This document shows, one piece after another, positions 8,689 to 22,199 of a DNA stretch of 64,000 bases. The notes beneath the pieces are model-generated. The model had not been told where the DNA came from. It saw only the letters and a program-made list of their open reading frames with translations, and ran no database searches. Every line of letters begins with the position of its first letter. Position 1 is the first letter of the stretch. The DNA comes from Variovorax atrisoli 110B (lineage in GTDB: Bacteria; Pseudomonadota; Gammaproteobacteria; Burkholderiales; Burkholderiaceae_C). Position numbers and translations under genes: made by a program. The stretch spans positions 186,001 through 250,000 of the forward strand of contig NZ_KB907451.1 of NCBI RefSeq assembly GCF_000382045.1, in the 5' to 3' direction.

Positions 8689-9522
8689 TCAGCTCGCCGG
8701 GCCCTTGACCGTCACGGCGCCGTCGGCGGCCTTGACGCCGTACTGGTCGAACAGCTTCTGGAAGCTGCCGTCGGCCTTCATGTCGTTCATGACCTTGGCC
8801 ATCGCGGCGGCCAGCTCCTTGTTGCGCGCGGCCAGCGCGACCGGCGTGGGGAACAGGCCGTTGAGCACGCGCTCGAAGTCGCCGCGCTTCTGGTATTCGG
8901 CGCCGGTCGAGTCGATGGACAGCGCCACCTCGACCTGGCCCGCGCGCAGCGCCTGGAAGGCCATCGCGAAGTTCTCGAAGGTGCGGATGGTCATGCCCTT
9001 CATGCCCTTGTCGGTGAGCTGCTTGTCGAGCTCGCGCGCCTTGCGCTCCTCGAAGCCGCCGATCTCCACGCCGATGCTCTTGCCCGAGAGGTCGTCGGGC
9101 TTGGCGATCTTCAGCGGGTTGCCCTTGGCGGCGCTGATGCTGATGGCCTGGTCTTCGTAGACGAGCATCTGCATCAGCTTGGCGCGCTCCTCGGTGAAGA
9201 AGATGCCGGTGTTGATGACGTCCCAGCGGCCGGCCTGCAGGCCGGGGATCATGGCCGAGAACTCGATGCGCACGTATTCGGGCGTGAGGCACAGGCGCTT
9301 GGCGATCTGCTCGCCCAGTTCCACGCGCATGCCCTTGAGCGCGCCGGTCTGGTCGACGAACTGCATCGGCGGCAGCGTCGGGTTGACCGACATGGTCAGC
9401 GTGCCCTTCTTGACGAGCGCCGAATCGGGCACCGGCGACTTGCAGGCCTGCTGCGCGTTCGCGGCGCCAGCGAAGGAGATGAGGAGTGCCGTTGCCGACG
9501 CGAGAGCGGGAAGCAGTTTCAT
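8689..9522 (-). CDS. Periplasmic amino-acid-type substrate-binding protein (SBP family 3)
   Basis: The 277-residue product starts with a signal peptide (MKLLPALASATALLIS... cut near ANA-QQACK). The family-3 solute-binding fold follows, including the LTMSVNPTLPPMQF entry strand and the GALKGMRVELGEQIAKRL block. The start at 9522 is chosen for the signal peptide; an in-frame extension to 9666 has no export character. It would deliver its ligand to the permease at 7914-8636. The ligand is probably an amino acid or related zwitterion by family, otherwise unknown. Confidence 0.9.
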   Translation of the reverse strand: MKLLPALASATALLISFAGAANAQQACKSPVPDSALVKKGTLTMSVNPTLPPMQFVDQTGALKGMRVELGEQIAKRLCLTPEYVRIEFSAMIPGLQAGRWDVINTGIFFTEERAKLMQMLVYEDQAISISAAKGNPLKIAKPDDLSGKSIGVEIGGFEERKARELDKQLTDKGMKGMTIRTFENFAMAFQALRAGQVEVALSIDSTGAEYQKRGDFERVLNGLFPTPVALAARNKELAAAMAKVMNDMKADGSFQKLFDQYGVKAADGAVTVKGPAS

Positions 9523-9598
9523 GGTGTGGTCCTTGAGGAAGGGATCGAGGCGACGAGGTGGGAAGTCAGGGAGAGATGGAAACGAGTTGCCGGCTGCC

Positions 9599-10495
9599 TC
9601 AGGCGCGGATCGAGTCCAGCAGTTCGAGGCGCGCGAGCTCGCGGCGCAGATCGGCGGCATCGGCATCGGGCAGCGGCAGGCGCGGGGCGCGGGGCTTGCC
9701 GACCGGCAGGCCCATCATCGACAGGCCGTCCTTGGAGGCCGCGACGTAGCGGTGGCCGCCGACCCAGCGCACGATCGGCAGCATCTTCTTGTAGAGCGCG
9801 AGCGCGGCGGGCATGTCGCGCTCGTCGGCCACCAGCTCGAACAGGCGCGCCGACATCTTCGGGATGAGGTTGGAGCACACGGCCACCCAGCCCTGCGCGC
9901 CGAGCCAGAACGACTCGTAGCCCAGGATGCCCGCGAACACCGTCATGCGGTCGCCGCACAGCTCGATGATGTCGCGCACGCGGGTGACCTCGAGCGTCGA
10001 CTCCTTGATGTACTTGCAGTTGTCGATGCGCGAGAGGCGCGCCACCAGCTCGGGCTTGAGGTCGACGTTGGCGGTGGCCGGGTTGTTGTAGACCATGATC
10101 GGAATGCCGATCGCCTCGCCCACCTTGCGGTAGTGCTCGAACAGCTCGTCGTCGGTGGGCGTGCTGTAGAAGGGCGGAATGATCATGACGCCGTCGGCGC
10201 CCATGCTCTCGGCCTCGCGGCTCAGCCGCACGCACTCGTCGGTCCACTCCGCGCCGGTGCCGATCAGCACCGGCACGCGTTTTGCAGCGGTGCTCACACA
10301 GGTTTCGATCACCAGCTGGCGTTCGTCGGGCGTCAGCGAGAGGAACTCACCGGTGCTTCCCAGGGGGATCAGCCCGTGGATGCCTTCCTCGATTTGCCAA
10401 TCGACCAGCTTCTTCAGCGCAGGCACGTCCACGTGCTTGCCGTCGGCGGTCATGGGGGTGATGAGCACCGTATAGGTGCCGCGGAACGCTGTCAT
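9599..10495 (-). CDS. Dihydrodipicolinate synthase-family aldolase/deaminase
   Basis: A 298-residue DapA-family TIM-barrel enzyme. The GSTGEF motif, the catalytic Tyr in MVYNNP and the Schiff-base Lys in YIKEST are all present. Family members act on 2-oxo acids or imines (aldol cleavage, or deamination/dehydration as in hydroxyproline catabolism). The start is set at 10495 because an AAGGA site precedes it; the frame runs on to 10558 through the operator. Placement next to an oxidase of the HcnABC/D-hydroxyproline-dehydrogenase type favours a role after amine oxidation. True DapA for lysine synthesis is unlikely here. Confidence 0.85.
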   Translation of the reverse strand: MTAFRGTYTVLITPMTADGKHVDVPALKKLVDWQIEEGIHGLIPLGSTGEFLSLTPDERQLVIETCVSTAAKRVPVLIGTGAEWTDECVRLSREAESMGADGVMIIPPFYSTPTDDELFEHYRKVGEAIGIPIMVYNNPATANVDLKPELVARLSRIDNCKYIKESTLEVTRVRDIIELCGDRMTVFAGILGYESFWLGAQGWVAVCSNLIPKMSARLFELVADERDMPAALALYKKMLPIVRWVGGHRYVAASKDGLSMMGLPVGKPRAPRLPLPDADAADLRRELARLELLDSIRA

Positions 10496-10527
10496 GGGCA
10501 GTCCTTGGAAAGAATTCGGGCAGTTCG

Positions 10528-10556
10528 GTATATGTATACGTTGAGTATACGTATAC
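10528..10556. promoter_or_regulatory. Candidate operator: two 12-bp GTATAC-type palindromes
   Basis: In the 108-bp gap between the divergent arms lie GTATATGTATAC (10528-10539) and the perfect palindrome GTATACGTATAC (10545-10556). They differ at one position and their centres are 17 bp apart. Sites of the GTATAC type are usual for GntR/FCD regulators, and one is encoded at 5664-6371. Binding here could control both operons. Confidence 0.65.
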
Positions 10557-10603
10557 AATTTGGCGCGTCAATCGTAAGTTGACGTTCTTCCTTCGCACTG
10601 CCC

Positions 10604-13552
10604 ATGAGCGCCAGACTGACCCACCCTTCCATCACCCCGGCCGGGCGCCCCGTGCGCTTCTGGTACGACGGGCAGCCCGTCGAGGGCCTGGAGGGCGAGA
10701 CCATCGCCGCGGCGCTGGCGGCCGGCGGCATCAAGGCGATGCGCCATACCCGCGGCGGCGAGCGCCGGGGTCTCTATTGCGGCATGGGCGCGTGTTTCGA
10801 CTGTCTCGTCACCGTCGACGGCCAGGCCAGCCAGCGCGCCTGCCTCACGAAAGTGGCGGACGGCCAGCAGGTGCGTTCGACCCAGCCCGCCGGCACGCCC
10901 GACGACCCGCTGCAGCCGCTCACTCCGCAGGCCGGCGCCGAACCCGATCGCCGGCAGGTCGACGTGCTCGTCATCGGCGCGGGCCCGGCCGGCCTTTCGG
11001 CCGCGCTCGCCGCGCGCCGTGCGGGTGCCGACGTGCTCGTGCTCGACGAGCGCCCGCAGTCCGGCGGCCAGTTCTACAAGCCGCTCGCGCCCTCGCATGC
11101 GGCGCCCTCCCCCGCGGACCGCCAGTTCGCGCAGGGCCTCGCGCTGGAAAGCGAAGTCCGCGCCGCCGGCGTCGCCATCGCCCAGGGCGCGCAGGTCTGG
11201 GCGGCCTTCTCTGCACACGAAGTCGCCGCACTCATCGACGGGCGAGCCTGCGTGATCGGCTGCCGGCAGCTCGTGATCGCACCCGGCGCGTACGAGCGGC
11301 CGGTGCCCTTTCCCGGCTGGACCCTCCCCGGCGTGATGACCACCGGCGCCGGCCAGACGCTCGCACGCGCCTACCGCGTAGCGCCCGGACGCCGCGTGGT
11401 GATCGCCGGCAACGGGCCGCTGAACCTGCAGCTCGCCGCGGAGCTTCTCGCGGGCGGCGCCGATGTCGTCGCCGTGCTGGAGTCGGCCCCGCGCCCTTCG
11501 CCGCGGCAATGGCGCCACTTGCTGAGCGCGGCGCGCACCGCCCCCGACCTGCTGCTCGACGGCTGGCGCTACCTGCGCAAGCTGCGCGCCCACAAGGTGC
11601 CCGTGCTGTGGGAACACGCCGTCGTTTCCGCGGAAGGCCCGACCGGATTGAGCTCGGTGCAGGTCGCCCGGATCGACGCGCAGGGCCATGCCGTGCCCTC
11701 CACGCTGCGCCGCCTCGAAGCCGACACCCTCTGCCTCGGCTACGGCTTCATCCCCTCCACCGAACTCGCGCGCATGCTGGGCTGTGAGCACCGCCTCGCG
11801 CCCCGCCATCTCGGCTACCTGGCAACCGTCACGCAGGAAGACGGCGCCACCAGCCTGCCCGGCGTGTATGTCGTGGGCGATGGCGCCGATCTGGGCGGCT
11901 CCCGCGTCGCGCTCGCGCGCGGCACGCTGGCGGGTGCCGCAGTCGCGCGCAACCTCGGCCTGAAGGCCCCCGAGCCGGACGAGGCCGTTGAAAAGCTGCA
12001 TCGCGCCGAATGCTTCCAGCAGGCGCTGTGGTCGATCTACGCGCCGCCGCCCGTCACCCTCGCGGAGGTGCCCGACGAAACCCTGCTGTGCCGTTGCGAG
12101 GAAATCACCTTCGGCTCGGTGCGCGAGCAGATCCGCGCCGGCAGCGACACGCTGGCCGCGCTCAAGCGCAACACCCGCCTGGGCATGGGCCGCTGCCAGG
12201 CGCGCTACTGCGGCGTCACCGCGGGCCGGTTGCTGGCCGAGATGACCGGCAGGCCGCCGCAGGTCGAGCAGTACTTCGCACCGCGTCCGCCCGCCAAGCC
12301 GGCGCCGGCCGGCGCGCTCGGCTTCGAGAAACCCGAGTGGGGCGGCCACAAGCCCGCCATCACGCCCAATCTCGCGCGTCCGGTGGAGCAGCCACCCTTC
12401 GAGGGCACGCTGCGCACCGACGTGCTCGTGATCGGCGCCGGCGTGCTCGGCTCCTGCCTCGGCTACTACCTGTCGAAGGCCGGCCAGGACGTGACGGTGG
12501 TCGACCGCGACGACATCAACCTGCAGGCCTCGGGCGCCAATGCCGGCAGCCTGCACGTGCAGCTGCTGTCCTTCGACTTCGGCGCCAAGGCGCAGGAAGG
12601 CGGCGGGCCGGCCGCGGCCACGCTGCCGCTCGGGCCGATGTCGGTGCGCCTGTGGCAGGAGATCGAGGCCGACTGCGGCGAAGACCTCGAGATCAAGATC
12701 ACCGGCGGCCTCATGGTGGCCGACAGCGAGGCCGGCATGCGTTTTCTAGAAGCCAAGGCCGCGCTGGAGCGCAGCCACGGCATCGACGCGCAGGTGATCG
12801 ACGGCGCCGAACTGCGCCGCCTCTCGCCTGCCCTGTCCGACGAGCTGCTGGGCGCGGAACTCTGCCCCATGGAAGGCAAGATCAACCCGCTGCGCGCCAC
12901 CTACGCCGTCGCCCGGCGCGCGCAGCAGCATGGCGCGCGCATGCTGCGCGGCTGCGACGTGCAGTCCATCGAGGCGCTGCCGGGCGAAGGCGCCGGCTTC
13001 ATGGTGCGCACCTCTCGCGGCGCCATCCACGCGGGGCGCGTCGTGAACGCGAGCGGCGCCTGGTCGAGCGCCGTCGGCCGCATGCTGGGCGTGAACATCC
13101 CCGTCAAGGGCGCGCCGCTGCAGATGATCGTGACCGAGCCCGCGCCGCCGCTGGTCAACCACCTGATCGCGCATGCCGACCGGCACCTGAGCCTGAAGCA
13201 GGCGGCCAGCGGCGGCCTGATCATCGGCGGCGGCTGGACCGCCGCCTTCAACGAAGGCATGCGCCTCAACCGCGCCGAGCGCGAGAGCATCGAAGGCAAC
13301 CTCTGGGTGGCGGGCCATGTGCTGCCGGCCGTGCGCGGGCTGCACATGGTGCGCTGCTGGGCCGGCATGAACGTGAACATCGACGGCGCGCCCATCCTCG
13401 GCGAAGTGCCCGGCCGCCCCGGCTTCTACAACGCCGTGACCTCCAACGGCTACACGCTCGCCCCCGTCACCGCGCGGCTGGTCACCGACCTCATCGTGCG
13501 CGGCCGAGCCGACATCGACATCAGCCCCTTCCTCATCGACCGCTTCCTCTGA
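10604..13552 (+). CDS. Triple-fusion FAD/iron-sulfur amine oxidase (HcnA-HcnB-HcnC-like domains in one chain)
   Basis: A 982-residue protein that joins three parts normally encoded as separate subunits. Residues 10-95 form a [2Fe-2S] ferredoxin-like domain (C59, C64, C67, C80). Residues about 118-480 form an FAD/NAD-type oxidoreductase (GAGPAG at 125-130), followed by a BFD-like [2Fe-2S] domain with C496, C498, C531 and C536. Residues about 606-982 are a D-amino-acid-oxidase-type FAD domain (VIGAGVLGS near 609-617). Separate-subunit relatives oxidise glycine to HCN, opines, or D-hydroxyproline. The substrate here is unknown; an imino or D-amino acid fits the neighbouring genes. The next gene begins 5 bases after the stop. 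Confidence 0.88.
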   Translation: MSARLTHPSITPAGRPVRFWYDGQPVEGLEGETIAAALAAGGIKAMRHTRGGERRGLYCGMGACFDCLVTVDGQASQRACLTKVADGQQVRSTQPAGTPDDPLQPLTPQAGAEPDRRQVDVLVIGAGPAGLSAALAARRAGADVLVLDERPQSGGQFYKPLAPSHAAPSPADRQFAQGLALESEVRAAGVAIAQGAQVWAAFSAHEVAALIDGRACVIGCRQLVIAPGAYERPVPFPGWTLPGVMTTGAGQTLARAYRVAPGRRVVIAGNGPLNLQLAAELLAGGADVVAVLESAPRPSPRQWRHLLSAARTAPDLLLDGWRYLRKLRAHKVPVLWEHAVVSAEGPTGLSSVQVARIDAQGHAVPSTLRRLEADTLCLGYGFIPSTELARMLGCEHRLAPRHLGYLATVTQEDGATSLPGVYVVGDGADLGGSRVALARGTLAGAAVARNLGLKAPEPDEAVEKLHRAECFQQALWSIYAPPPVTLAEVPDETLLCRCEEITFGSVREQIRAGSDTLAALKRNTRLGMGRCQARYCGVTAGRLLAEMTGRPPQVEQYFAPRPPAKPAPAGALGFEKPEWGGHKPAITPNLARPVEQPPFEGTLRTDVLVIGAGVLGSCLGYYLSKAGQDVTVVDRDDINLQASGANAGSLHVQLLSFDFGAKAQEGGGPAAATLPLGPMSVRLWQEIEADCGEDLEIKITGGLMVADSEAGMRFLEAKAALERSHGIDAQVIDGAELRRLSPALSDELLGAELCPMEGKINPLRATYAVARRAQQHGARMLRGCDVQSIEALPGEGAGFMVRTSRGAIHAGRVVNASGAWSSAVGRMLGVNIPVKGAPLQMIVTEPAPPLVNHLIAHADRHLSLKQAASGGLIIGGGWTAAFNEGMRLNRAERESIEGNLWVAGHVLPAVRGLHMVRCWAGMNVNIDGAPILGEVPGRPGFYNAVTSNGYTLAPVTARLVTDLIVRGRADIDISPFLIDRFL

Positions 13553-13557
13553 CCGCC

Positions 13558-14805
13558 ATGACCGAAAACGCCTCCCCGCGCGACACGCTGCGCGACTACA
13601 TCGACGCGCACTTCGACGAGCAGGTCCGCGCGCTCACCGAACTCGTGCGCTGCCCCTCGGACAACCCGCCGGGCGACTGCGCCCCGCACGCCGAACTCAC
13701 CGCCCGGCTGCTCGAAGCCATGGGCTTCACGGTCGAGCGCCACGAAGTGCCTGCCGAATTCGCGGCCGCGCACGGCATGCGCAGCGTGACCAACCTGATC
13801 GTGCGCGAACGATTCGGCGACGGCCCGGTGGTGGCGCTCAATGCGCACGGCGACGTGGTGCCGCCCGGCGCGGGCTGGAGCGTCGACCCCTACGGCGGCG
13901 AGGTGCGCGACGGCTGGCTCTACGGGCGCGGCGCCGCCGTGTCGAAGTCGGACTTCACCACCTACGCCTTCGCGATGCGCGCGCTCAAGCACCTTGCGGC
14001 CTCGGGCACGCCCCTGGCCGGCAGCGTCGAGCTGCACCTGACCTACGACGAGGAAACCGGCGGCATGACGGGCCCCGACTGGATCCTCTCCAAGGGCCTG
14101 AGCAAGCCCGACTTCGTGCTCTCCGCCGCGTTCTCGCACCACGTCGTGGTGGCGCACAACGGCTGCCTGCATCTCGAGGTCGTCGTGCGCGGCACCTCGG
14201 CGCATGCTGCACGGCCCGACACCGGCCACGACGCGATCGAGGCCGCGGCCACCCTGCTGCCCGCGCTCTACCGCTACCGCGACAGCCTCGCCGATCGCCC
14301 GTCGCTCACGCCGGGCATCACCCACCCCACGATGGTCGTGGGCCTGATCGACGGCGGCATCAACACCAACGTGGTGTCCGACGTGCTGACCCTGCGCATC
14401 GACAGGCGCATCGTTCCCGAAGAATCGCCCGAGGCCGTCGAGGCCGAACTGCGCGAGGTGATCGAGTCGGCCTGCCGTCCGCTGCCCGGCATCTCGGCCG
14501 AGATCCGCCAGATACTGCTGGCCCGTCCCTTCGCACCCGCGCCCGGCGCAGACGAGTTCGCGGCGCTCGTGTGCCGCGAGGCCAGCGAAGTCATGGGCAA
14601 ACCGGTCACACCGATCGGCGTGCCGCTGTACACCGACGCGCGCCTCTACAGCGAGGCCGGCATTCCCACCGTGATGTACGGCGCCGGCCCCGAGTCGCTG
14701 CTCGAAGCCAACGGCCACCGCGCCGACGAGCGCGTGCCGCTGGACGAGTTGCGCAAGGCCACGCGCGTGGTCGCCAACACGCTGCACCGGCTGCTGTCGC
14801 GCTGA
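13558..14805 (+). CDS. M20-family (ArgE/DapE-like) deacylase with atypical metal site
   Basis: A 415-residue protein starting 5 bases after the fusion oxidase, so co-transcribed. The overall M20 layout is intact: [25 protein letters not shown], a dimerisation insert ([12 protein letters not shown]) and a late His in NGHRADE. Compared with ArgE/DapE, the bridging Asp of the usual GRGxxDMK motif is Val. The acidic ligand of the usual VGEP block is also absent (VLSAAFSHH). It may therefore bind one metal, use other ligands, or have changed chemistry. By context it would hydrolyse an N-acyl or N-carbamoyl group on the imported substrate. The longer in-frame extension upstream overlaps the oxidase gene and is rejected. 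Confidence 0.8.
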   Translation: MTENASPRDTLRDYIDAHFDEQVRALTELVRCPSDNPPGDCAPHAELTARLLEAMGFTVERHEVPAEFAAAHGMRSVTNLIVRERFGDGPVVALNAHGDVVPPGAGWSVDPYGGEVRDGWLYGRGAAVSKSDFTTYAFAMRALKHLAASGTPLAGSVELHLTYDEETGGMTGPDWILSKGLSKPDFVLSAAFSHHVVVAHNGCLHLEVVVRGTSAHAARPDTGHDAIEAAATLLPALYRYRDSLADRPSLTPGITHPTMVVGLIDGGINTNVVSDVLTLRIDRRIVPEESPEAVEAELREVIESACRPLPGISAEIRQILLARPFAPAPGADEFAALVCREASEVMGKPVTPIGVPLYTDARLYSEAGIPTVMYGAGPESLLEANGHRADERVPLDELRKATRVVANTLHRLLSR

Positions 14806-14828
14806 ACCTCATCTCACCGGGACACGAC

Positions 14829-15563
<735 letters not shown>

Positions 15564-15565
15564 GG

Positions 15566-15594
15566 CTGGGCGCTCCGGTGGAGCGCGGCCCCAG
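15566..15594. terminator. GC-rich hairpin between convergent ABC ATPase and gyrB genes
   Basis: Arms CTGGG+CGCTCC (15566-15576) and GGAGCG (15580-15585) plus CCCAG (15590-15594) form a bulged stem in the 45-bp gap between two stop codons. No T-run follows on either strand, so it is a weak terminator candidate at best. Confidence 0.35.
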
Positions 15595-15608
15595 GGCAGG
15601 GAGAAGAA

Positions 15609-18272
<2,664 letters not shown>

Positions 18273-18300
18273 TCAATTCGCCGCCTCTTGAAAGCGCAAA

Positions 18301-18318
18301 CCCGCGGAGGGCCGCGGG
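18301..18318 (-). terminator. Hairpin between dnaN and gyrB
   Basis: CCCGCGG (18301-18307) and CCGCGGG (18312-18318) form a 7-bp stem with a 4-base loop in the 135-bp gap. On the minus strand it is followed by TTTGCGCTTTC. It could act as a partial terminator or attenuator ahead of gyrB. Confidence 0.4.
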
Positions 18319-18350
18319 TCGTGTGCGCAAGGCGCTGTGGTCTGTGTCTT

Positions 18351-19457
18351 TTAGATCCGCATCGGCATCACGACGTACTTGAAGGATGCGTTCTCGGGGA
18401 TGGTCAGCAGCGCCGAACTGTTGGAGTCGGCAAGGTCGATCTTGACCATGTCCTGGTCCATGTTCGACAGCGCGTCGATCAGGTAGGTCACGTTGAAGCC
18501 GATCTCGATCGTGTCGCCGCCGTAGTCGATGTCGAGCTCGTCCTGGGCCTCTTCCTGCTCGGCGTTGTTCGACGCGATGCGCAGCGTGCCCGGCTCGATG
18601 TTCAGGCGAACGCCCTTGAACTTCTCGCTGGTCAGGATGGCGGTGCGCTGCAGGCTGGCCAGCAAAGGCGCGCGACCCAGCGTGACGGTGTTCTTGTGGT
18701 TCTTCGGGATGACGCGGTTGTAGTCGGGGAACTTGCCCTCGACCAGCTTGGTGACGAACTCCATGCCGCCGAAGCTGAACTTGGCCTGGTTGTTCGCGAA
18801 CTGCATCTCGATGGCGCCTTCGGCGTCGGACAGCAGGCGCTGCATCTCGAGCACGGTCTTGCGCGGCAGGATCACTTCCTGGCGCGGCACTTCGACGTCG
18901 AGCGTGGCGGAAGAGAAGGCAAGGCGGTGGCCGTCGGTGGCGACCAGGCTCAGCTGCCTGCCCTCGGCCACGAACAGGATGCCGTTGAGGTAGTAGCGGA
19001 TGTCGTGCACGGCCATCGCGAACGAGACCTGCGAGAGCAGGTCCTTCAGCGTCTTCTGCGGCACGCTGAAGACGGGGCCGAAGTTGGCGGCCTCCTGCAC
19101 CAGCGGGAAGTCCTCGGCGGGCAGCGACTGCAGCGTGAAGCGGCTCTTGCCGCCCTTGAGCACCAGCTTGCTCGCGCTCGACTCGAGGCTCACGGTCTGG
19201 TCGGCCGGCATGGTGCGCAGGATGTCGATCAGCTTGCGCGCGCCGATGGTGGTGGTGAAGTTGCCGTCGTCGCCGCCCAGCTCGGCGGTGGTGCGGATCT
19301 GGATCTCGAGGTCGCTGGTGGTCAGCTGCAGCTGTCCGCCGGTCTTGCGGATCAGCACGTTCGCCAGGATCGGCAAGGTGTGACGCCGCTCCACGATGCC
19401 CGCCACCGACTGCAGCGCGGCGAGGACCTTGTCCTGGGTTGCCTTCAAAACGATCAT
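18351..19457 (-). CDS. dnaN: DNA polymerase III beta sliding clamp
   Basis: The 368-residue clamp that encircles DNA and tethers Pol III. Three clamp repeats are present. The N-terminus MIVLKATQDKVLAALQ and the C-terminus ending in YVVMPMRI (the usual clamp end V.MP.R.) are both canonical, and the length is normal. It lies 96 bases downstream of dnaA in the same direction and is probably co-transcribed with it. Confidence 0.98.
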   Translation of the reverse strand: MIVLKATQDKVLAALQSVAGIVERRHTLPILANVLIRKTGGQLQLTTSDLEIQIRTTAELGGDDGNFTTTIGARKLIDILRTMPADQTVSLESSASKLVLKGGKSRFTLQSLPAEDFPLVQEAANFGPVFSVPQKTLKDLLSQVSFAMAVHDIRYYLNGILFVAEGRQLSLVATDGHRLAFSSATLDVEVPRQEVILPRKTVLEMQRLLSDAEGAIEMQFANNQAKFSFGGMEFVTKLVEGKFPDYNRVIPKNHKNTVTLGRAPLLASLQRTAILTSEKFKGVRLNIEPGTLRIASNNAEQEEAQDELDIDYGGDTIEIGFNVTYLIDALSNMDQDMVKIDLADSNSSALLTIPENASFKYVVMPMRI

Positions 19458-19553
19458 GTCTTCTTCCTCTTCCTATCTCTTTGAATCAGCTTGCAGGGCG
19501 CCATTCTCCGCTGTCGCGGGGAGCTTCCTGGACGACATTCGATTTCTTTCCGG

Positions 19554-20933
<1,380 letters not shown>

Positions 20934-21250
20934 GGGCGTAGGGAAAAGTGAAGGGACCCTCGGGCATTTTTTGGTATAGGTATTGTGGATATTCTCTGCT
21001 GGAAGGCGCCTGACATTCTAACTTGTCAAAACCTTATCCACACGCCGCCGAGTGTGTCGAAAGGCCCGCAAATCTGCTCGAAGATTGTTCAGGGGCCCAA
21101 TGTTTGCGATAATTGCGGGTTTCCCTGAAAACCTCTTTGCGTCTTTCGGGGGTCATCCGAAACACGCTCGCCCGGCGCCCCGCAGGTACTTCAGGCTTTC
21201 GCACGCGAAAGCGCGAAGGGCCAGCGCGAACAGGGAAATAGGAAATCACC
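20934..21250. other. Putative chromosomal origin region (oriC) between dnaA and rpmH
   Basis: A 317-bp gap separates the divergent dnaA and rpmH operons, the usual origin position in Proteobacteria of this type. It holds a perfect DnaA box TTATCCACA at 21034-21042 and a one-mismatch box on the other strand at 20984-20992 (TGTGGATAT). An AT-richer patch lies around 20970-21000 (a TTTTTTGG run followed by tataggtatt) and could serve as the unwinding element. Only two good boxes are visible, so the full origin may extend further or use weak boxes. Confidence 0.6.
21085..21113 (+). promoter_or_regulatory. Sigma-70 promoter for the rpmH-rnpA-yidD-yidC operon
   Basis: TTGTTC (21085-21090) and GATAAT (21108-21113) are separated by 17 bp, and TGC directly precedes the -10 element (extended -10). 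Start of transcription would be near 21120, giving an rpmH leader of about 130 bases. Confidence 0.6.
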
Positions 21251-21385
21251 ATGAAACGCACCTACCAAGCATCCAAAGCCCGCCGCGCCCGTACCCACGG
21301 CTTCCTGGTCCGCATGAAGACCCGCGGCGGCCGTGCCGTCATCAACGCACGCCGCGCCAAGGGCCGCAAGCGCCTGGCCGTCTGA
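21251..21385 (+). CDS. rpmH: Ribosomal protein L34
   Basis: A 44-residue, highly basic protein, [18 protein letters not shown]..., with the canonical C-terminus GRKRLAV. It is a component of the 50S subunit. It differs from the common consensus by Ala for Pro at residue 7 and Ala for Val at residue 10. First gene of the rightward operon. Confidence 0.97.
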   Translation: MKRTYQASKARRARTHGFLVRMKTRGGRAVINARRAKGRKRLAV

Positions 21386-21486
21386 CGGCAGCCCACCTGC
21401 CGTTGCCAGCAGCCGGTTCGTCAGCGCCAACTCCAACAGCCAGCGTGGCTGGCCCGAACAGGCGCGACGCCAGCGGCCCGGCTCTC

Positions 21487-21915
21487 ATGCAGCGGCTCAA
21501 GACCCGCGCGCAATTCCAGGCCGTCCTCGCAGGTGCCACCGTGGCGCGCACTGCTCATTTCGCATTGCATCGCTGTGCGCTCGATCTCGCATCGAGCGCA
21601 CAGCCTTTGTTCGCGTCCGACGACGTCTGGCTGGGTGCCATGGTGCCCAAGCGCTGGGCGCGCCGCGCGGTCACGCGCAACGCCATCAAGCGCCAGATCT
21701 ATTCCGTGAGCGCCGAGTCGGGCGCCGGCCTGCCGCGTGCGGCGCACGTGGTGCGCCTGCGCGCGGGCTTCGACCGCAAGGAGTTCGTGAGCGCCTCCTC
21801 GGACAAGCTCAAGGCCGCCGTGCGCGCCGAGCTCCGGCAATTGCTCGCACGGGCCGTGCGCACTCCCGCGGCGCAGGCTCCGGCCCCTTCTGCGGCACCC
21901 TCCTCCTCGCCATGA
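21487..21915 (+). CDS. rnpA: Ribonuclease P protein component
   Basis: The 142-residue protein subunit that helps the RNase P RNA trim tRNA 5' leaders. The central RNR-like motif is visible as TRNAIKRQIYSV, after a beta-strand region (VWLGAMVPKRWARRAV). The tail after about residue 118 is Ala/Pro-rich and probably disordered. The ATG at 21487 (MQRLKTRAQF) is the normal start; the open frame upstream overlaps rpmH and is ignored. The stop overlaps the yidD start by ATGA. Confidence 0.95.
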   Translation: MQRLKTRAQFQAVLAGATVARTAHFALHRCALDLASSAQPLFASDDVWLGAMVPKRWARRAVTRNAIKRQIYSVSAESGAGLPRAAHVVRLRAGFDRKEFVSASSDKLKAAVRAELRQLLARAVRTPAAQAPAPSAAPSSSP

Positions 21916-22199
21916 AACGCGTGCTGATCGGCATCGTGAAGGCCTACCGCCTGCTGCTGAGCCCCTGGCTCGGCCAGTCGTGCCGCTTCACGCCGACCTG
22001 CTCCGTGTATTCGATCGAGGCGCTGGAAGTGCATGGCGCGCTCAAGGGCAGCTATCTCACCCTGCACCGTATCGCGCGATGCCAGCCCTGGTGCCAGGGC
22101 GGCCACGATCCGGTCCCGCCGAAATCGCAGCGTCGCACTGAGCGGTCAGGATCGCTGTTTTCGTCTCTTCTCTCTTCCGACAAGAAGTCTTCGTCATGA
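21912..22199 (+). CDS. yidD: Membrane protein insertion efficiency factor YidD
   Basis: A 95-residue amphipathic protein that assists YidC-mediated insertion. It carries the YidD core YRLLLSPWLGQSCRFTPTCS-type block with three conserved Cys and the CxPWCQGGHDPVP block. About 20 extra Ser-rich residues follow at the C-terminus. The ATG overlaps the rnpA stop and its own stop overlaps the yidC start (ATGA both times), so translation is coupled through the operon. Confidence 0.95.
   Translation: MKRVLIGIVKAYRLLLSPWLGQSCRFTPTCSVYSIEALEVHGALKGSYLTLHRIARCQPWCQGGHDPVPPKSQRRTERSGSLFSSLLSSDKKSSS

Noticed and set aside
9599-10495. Assignment as lysine-pathway dapA
   Set aside because: The gene is embedded in a catabolic cluster with its own regulator and operator; a housekeeping dapA is not expected there, so only the family is called.
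10568-12556. 662-codon open frame antisense to the fusion oxidase
   Set aside because: No motifs and biased composition; it crosses the operator and promoter region, while the plus strand carries clear FAD and Fe-S motifs.
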